This document shows, piece after piece, positions 61,700-64,000 of a DNA stretch of 64,000 nt. This DNA comes from Butyricicoccus sp. Marseille-Q5471 (lineage in GTDB: Bacteria; Bacillota; Clostridia; Oscillospirales; Butyricicoccaceae): assembly GCF_951230135.1 (NCBI RefSeq), contig NZ_CATNVC010000005.1:62001-126000 (forward strand), in the 5' to 3' direction. The notes beneath the pieces are model-generated. The model saw only the letters and a list, made by a program, of their open reading frames with translations, was not told where the DNA came from and did no database searches. A program made the translations under genes and the position numbers. The first letter of the stretch is position 1. The number at the start of each line of letters is the position of its first letter.

Positions 61700-62995
61700 T
61701 TAGTTGGCCGCCGGGATTGCGTTGCCGTCCGGAATTTCGGAACGATACATATCCGCACCCAGTGCTACAAACTTCTCGACCAATGTCTCATAGCCGCGCT
61801 CGATGTTCTGCACCTGCTCGACCTCGGTCACGCCCTTGGCCGCAAGACCGGCAATGACCATGGCCGCGCCCGCGCGCAGGTCATGTGCGCGCACCGGCGC
61901 GCCCTTAAACTCCTTAACGCCTTCGACTACGGCAATCTTGCCGTCGACCCGGATGTTCGCGCCCATGCGCACCAGTTCCTCCGCATAGCGATAGCGGCTG
62001 TCCCACACGCCCTCAGTCACGATGCTGGTGCCTTCGGCAAGACACAGCGCGGTCGTCATCTGCGGCTGCATGTCGGTCGGGAATCCGGGATAGGGCAGAG
62101 TTTTTATGTTGGTTTTGGTAATCGGTCCAACACGGCGAACCAGCACCGAATCGTCAAATTCGGTGATTTCAACGCTCATTTCCTTGAGCTTTGCCGTGAT
62201 GCACTCCAAATGCTTGGGAATGACATTCTTGACCAGTACAGAGCCGCCGCACGCAGCAACAGCCGCCATAAATGTGCCGGCTTCGATCTGGTCGGGAATG
62301 ATGGAGTAGCTGCCGCCGCGCAGTTTTTCCACACCGCGAATCTTGATGACATCAGTGCCCGCGCCCTTGACGTCTGCGCCCATGGCATTCAAAAAGTTCG
62401 CGAGATCGACGATATGCGGCTCTTTTGCGCAGTTTTCCAGAATGGTCTGTCCCTTGGCGAGCACAGCTGCAAGCATGACGTTCATCGTCGCGCCGACGGT
62501 TACCACGTCAAAGTAGATATGCGCGCCGTGCAGACCTTCCGCCGGTGCTTCCGCGCGGATGTAACCGCCCTTGGGCAGCGTAACGGTAGCGCCGAGGGCT
62601 TCAAAGCCCTTGATGTGCTGATCGATCGGGCGCACGCCGCCGAAATTGCAGCCGCCCGGCATGGCGACCTCTGCAAAGCCGTATTTGCTCAGCAGTACGC
62701 CGAGCAGGTAATAGGATGCACGCAGCTTGCGTTCCAGCTCGTGCGGCTTCAGGCTGGGCTTGTTGGCATTTTCGATCTCAACCGTGGTTGCATTCACCAG
62801 ACGGATCTGTGCGCCCAGCTCGCGCATAATCTCAAGCTGCAGCGTCACATCAATGATCTTGGGCACGTTTTCGATGCGTACCGGACCGTCGGCCAGCAGC
62901 GCCGCGGGTACGATTGCCACCGCCGCGTTCTTTGCGCCCGAAATGGTGACCTCACCATTCAGGGTCTTGCCGCCGTTGATTACATATTTGGTCAA
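61700..62995 (-). CDS. murA: UDP-N-acetylglucosamine 1-carboxyvinyltransferase
   Basis: 431 residues. First committed step of peptidoglycan synthesis. K22/N23 in ISGAKNAA, catalytic C116 in MPGGCNFGGVRP (the fosfomycin target Cys is present), DVVTVGATMNVMLAAVLA and GFPTDMQPQ. TTG start at 62995 with AGGAGTAGG upstream. Placed between walI and walJ. Confidence 0.96.
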   Translation of the reverse strand: MTKYVINGGKTLNGEVTISGAKNAAVAIVPAALLADGPVRIENVPKIIDVTLQLEIMRELGAQIRLVNATTVEIENANKPSLKPHELERKLRASYYLLGVLLSKYGFAEVAMPGGCNFGGVRPIDQHIKGFEALGATVTLPKGGYIRAEAPAEGLHGAHIYFDVVTVGATMNVMLAAVLAKGQTILENCAKEPHIVDLANFLNAMGADVKGAGTDVIKIRGVEKLRGGSYSIIPDQIEAGTFMAAVAACGGSVLVKNVIPKHLECITAKLKEMSVEITEFDDSVLVRRVGPITKTNIKTLPYPGFPTDMQPQMTTALCLAEGTSIVTEGVWDSRYRYAEELVRMGANIRVDGKIAVVEGVKEFKGAPVRAHDLRAGAAMVIAGLAAKGVTEVEQVQNIERGYETLVEKFVALGADMYRSEIPDGNAIPAAN

Positions 62996-63159
62996 AGCCT
63001 ACCTACTCCTCACTATTACGTCGCGCGGCGCATGCGCCGCGATTCTTCCCTTATCTTCATCTTATGTAGCGCGGCGCGGTTGGTGCAGCCAGCGCAAAAT
63101 CTCACGGATATATTTTACCACAAGATTATCGAATTGCAAAGATATTTTCGTTTCCCAGA

Positions 63160-63975
63160 CTAAATTGTCGTTTTTTTGGCACAATCCACCAAGAAATCTA
63201 TCGAATCTGTTTTGATTTTCCAAGTCGGCACCAATTGCAGGCGGCGGCTCGAGTCTGTCAGCAGGCGATAGCCCAAATCCATGCCGTAAACGTTCTTTAC
63301 TTCAGGGTGCTCCGCGACAAAAGCAAGCAGCGCATCGGCCGCCGAACAGCTCACCCCGGTTTCGCTCGCAAGCGTGTACGGCACGCCGAAACTCCAGTAG
63401 CCGGTCAGCTGCACCGTGCCGTCCTCACCGAAGAACAGCGTCAAATGGCGGTTGTGCACGGCCATGCCGGCTACCGGGCCGGACAGCGTGGCAATGCTGT
63501 GCTCCACGACCTCAATTGTTCCGTCTCCCGGCTTCAGCCCCCAGCGTTCAAACAGCTGCCGCGCACGGCGCAGTGCTTCGCGATCATCGGCCGGCACGCC
63601 CTCGTCCTGCCGAATGCTGCCCTGCACAGTGCCGTCACCGCTCCAGGTGACCATGCCGCGCGTGCTTTCATAACGAACATTGCCCTCATCATCCTCACTG
63701 CGCGCAGCGTCGGTACCCAGCATGGCAAACGCGACCTGCTCCTCCTCCGTACGGCTGCGGTCGACGGAAAGCTGCGGCAGCACCAAATCATCCGGCAGCA
63801 CAAACCCGTCGTCAAGCGCGATGCCGCGCGCTTCGAGCAGCGTCTGCACATCGCGCCGCAATTCGACCGCGCGGTGGTGGTCATTATAGGATTTCAGGGC
63901 GAGATTGCCCAGCATGAACAAATTGACCGCAAGCAATATCACAATCAGGATATTTTTAACCTTGTCCCATTGCAT
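63160..63975 (-). CDS. walI: WalI/YycI-like two-component system regulatory protein
   Basis: 271 residues: short cytoplasmic N-terminus MQWDKVKNILI, one membrane segment (about 8-28), and an extracellular YycI-type domain (LPDDLVLPQLSVDRSRT, GYWSFGVPYTLASETGVS, KNVYGMDLGYRLL, LVPTWKIKT). YycI proteins bind the WalK kinase that controls wall metabolism; walK and walR are expected just beyond the window. SD AGGAGG before ATG 63975. The gap 62996-63159 holds only a GCGGCGCATGCGCCGC palindrome near 63024-63041. Confidence 0.88.
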   Translation of the reverse strand: MQWDKVKNILIVILLAVNLFMLGNLALKSYNDHHRAVELRRDVQTLLEARGIALDDGFVLPDDLVLPQLSVDRSRTEEEQVAFAMLGTDAARSEDDEGNVRYESTRGMVTWSGDGTVQGSIRQDEGVPADDREALRRARQLFERWGLKPGDGTIEVVEHSIATLSGPVAGMAVHNRHLTLFFGEDGTVQLTGYWSFGVPYTLASETGVSCSAADALLAFVAEHPEVKNVYGMDLGYRLLTDSSRRLQLVPTWKIKTDSIDFLVDCAKKTTI

Positions 63976-64000
63976 GTCCGGGCATACCTCCTATTTCAAA

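Overview
The window is a GC-rich stretch of a low-complexity-free bacterial chromosome with no mobile elements, rRNA, tRNA or CRISPR arrays that I could recognise. Gene content and order point to a Gram-positive, probably spore-forming member of the Clostridia (an Oscillospirales-like gut bacterium is my best guess). Evidence: the ylxM-ffh-rpsP-khpA-rimM-trmD and rplU-prp-rpmA-obgE blocks, a large Gram-positive type SRP RNA beside dnaX-ebfC-recR, walI/walJ genes, IreB, cortex and coat-type sporulation genes (pdaA, BofC-like, CotF-like), an SLH surface protein and strong sigma-A type promoters with AGGAGG ribosome binding sites.

Layout. 1-3.2 kb: end of pheT, ireB and a membrane protein. 3.3-10.6 kb (minus strand): prfC, recR, ebfC, dnaX, SRP RNA, class A PBP; a candidate small RNA lies on the plus strand between prfC and recR. 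10.8-15.3 kb: BofC-like protein, stalk-domain protein, EamA transporter, pdaA and a divergent small-ORF/XRE module with two operators. 15.4-21.6 kb: a 1053-residue surface phosphoesterase with an elaborate control region, a DUF362 ferredoxin/P-loop/ECF-S operon, and a second divergent small-ORF/XRE module. 21.6-29.6 kb: aroF, a PGRP-type amidase, a long structured RNA with its own promoter and terminator, then a five-gene polyamine operon (speD, Orn/Lys/Arg decarboxylase, speE, carboxyspermidine dehydrogenase, nspC). 29.6-33 kb (minus): DUF554 protein, HAAS-like/PadR pair, small zinc protein, tmcAL. 33-39.5 kb (plus): ackA, CPBP protease, PHP phosphatase, ispE, two small/unknown genes and an O-antigen-ligase-like protein. 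39.6-46.2 kb: a complete Pho module (pstSCAB, phoU, response regulator, histidine kinase) behind a Pho-box-like repeat; PstS is circularly permuted. 46.3-54.6 kb (minus): CotF-like protein, obgE, rpmA, prp, rplU with leader, rpiA, folD, lgt, and the M16 pair ymfH/ymfF. 54.7-59.5 kb (plus): the ylxM-ffh-to-trmD block and a 1-phosphofructokinase-like gene. 59.6-64 kb (minus): walI, murA, walJ, rlmH and a lipase-like gene.

The two points most worth follow-up are the roughly 365-nt orphan RNA that ends in an intrinsic terminator directly before the polyamine operon, together with the hybrid make-up of that operon (both the decarboxylated-SAM and the carboxyspermidine routes, no ureohydrolase), and the cluster of unusual regulatory architectures (promoter nested in a terminator hairpin, paired operators, candidate small RNA). 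All functional calls come from reading the sequence; no database search or folding program was run.
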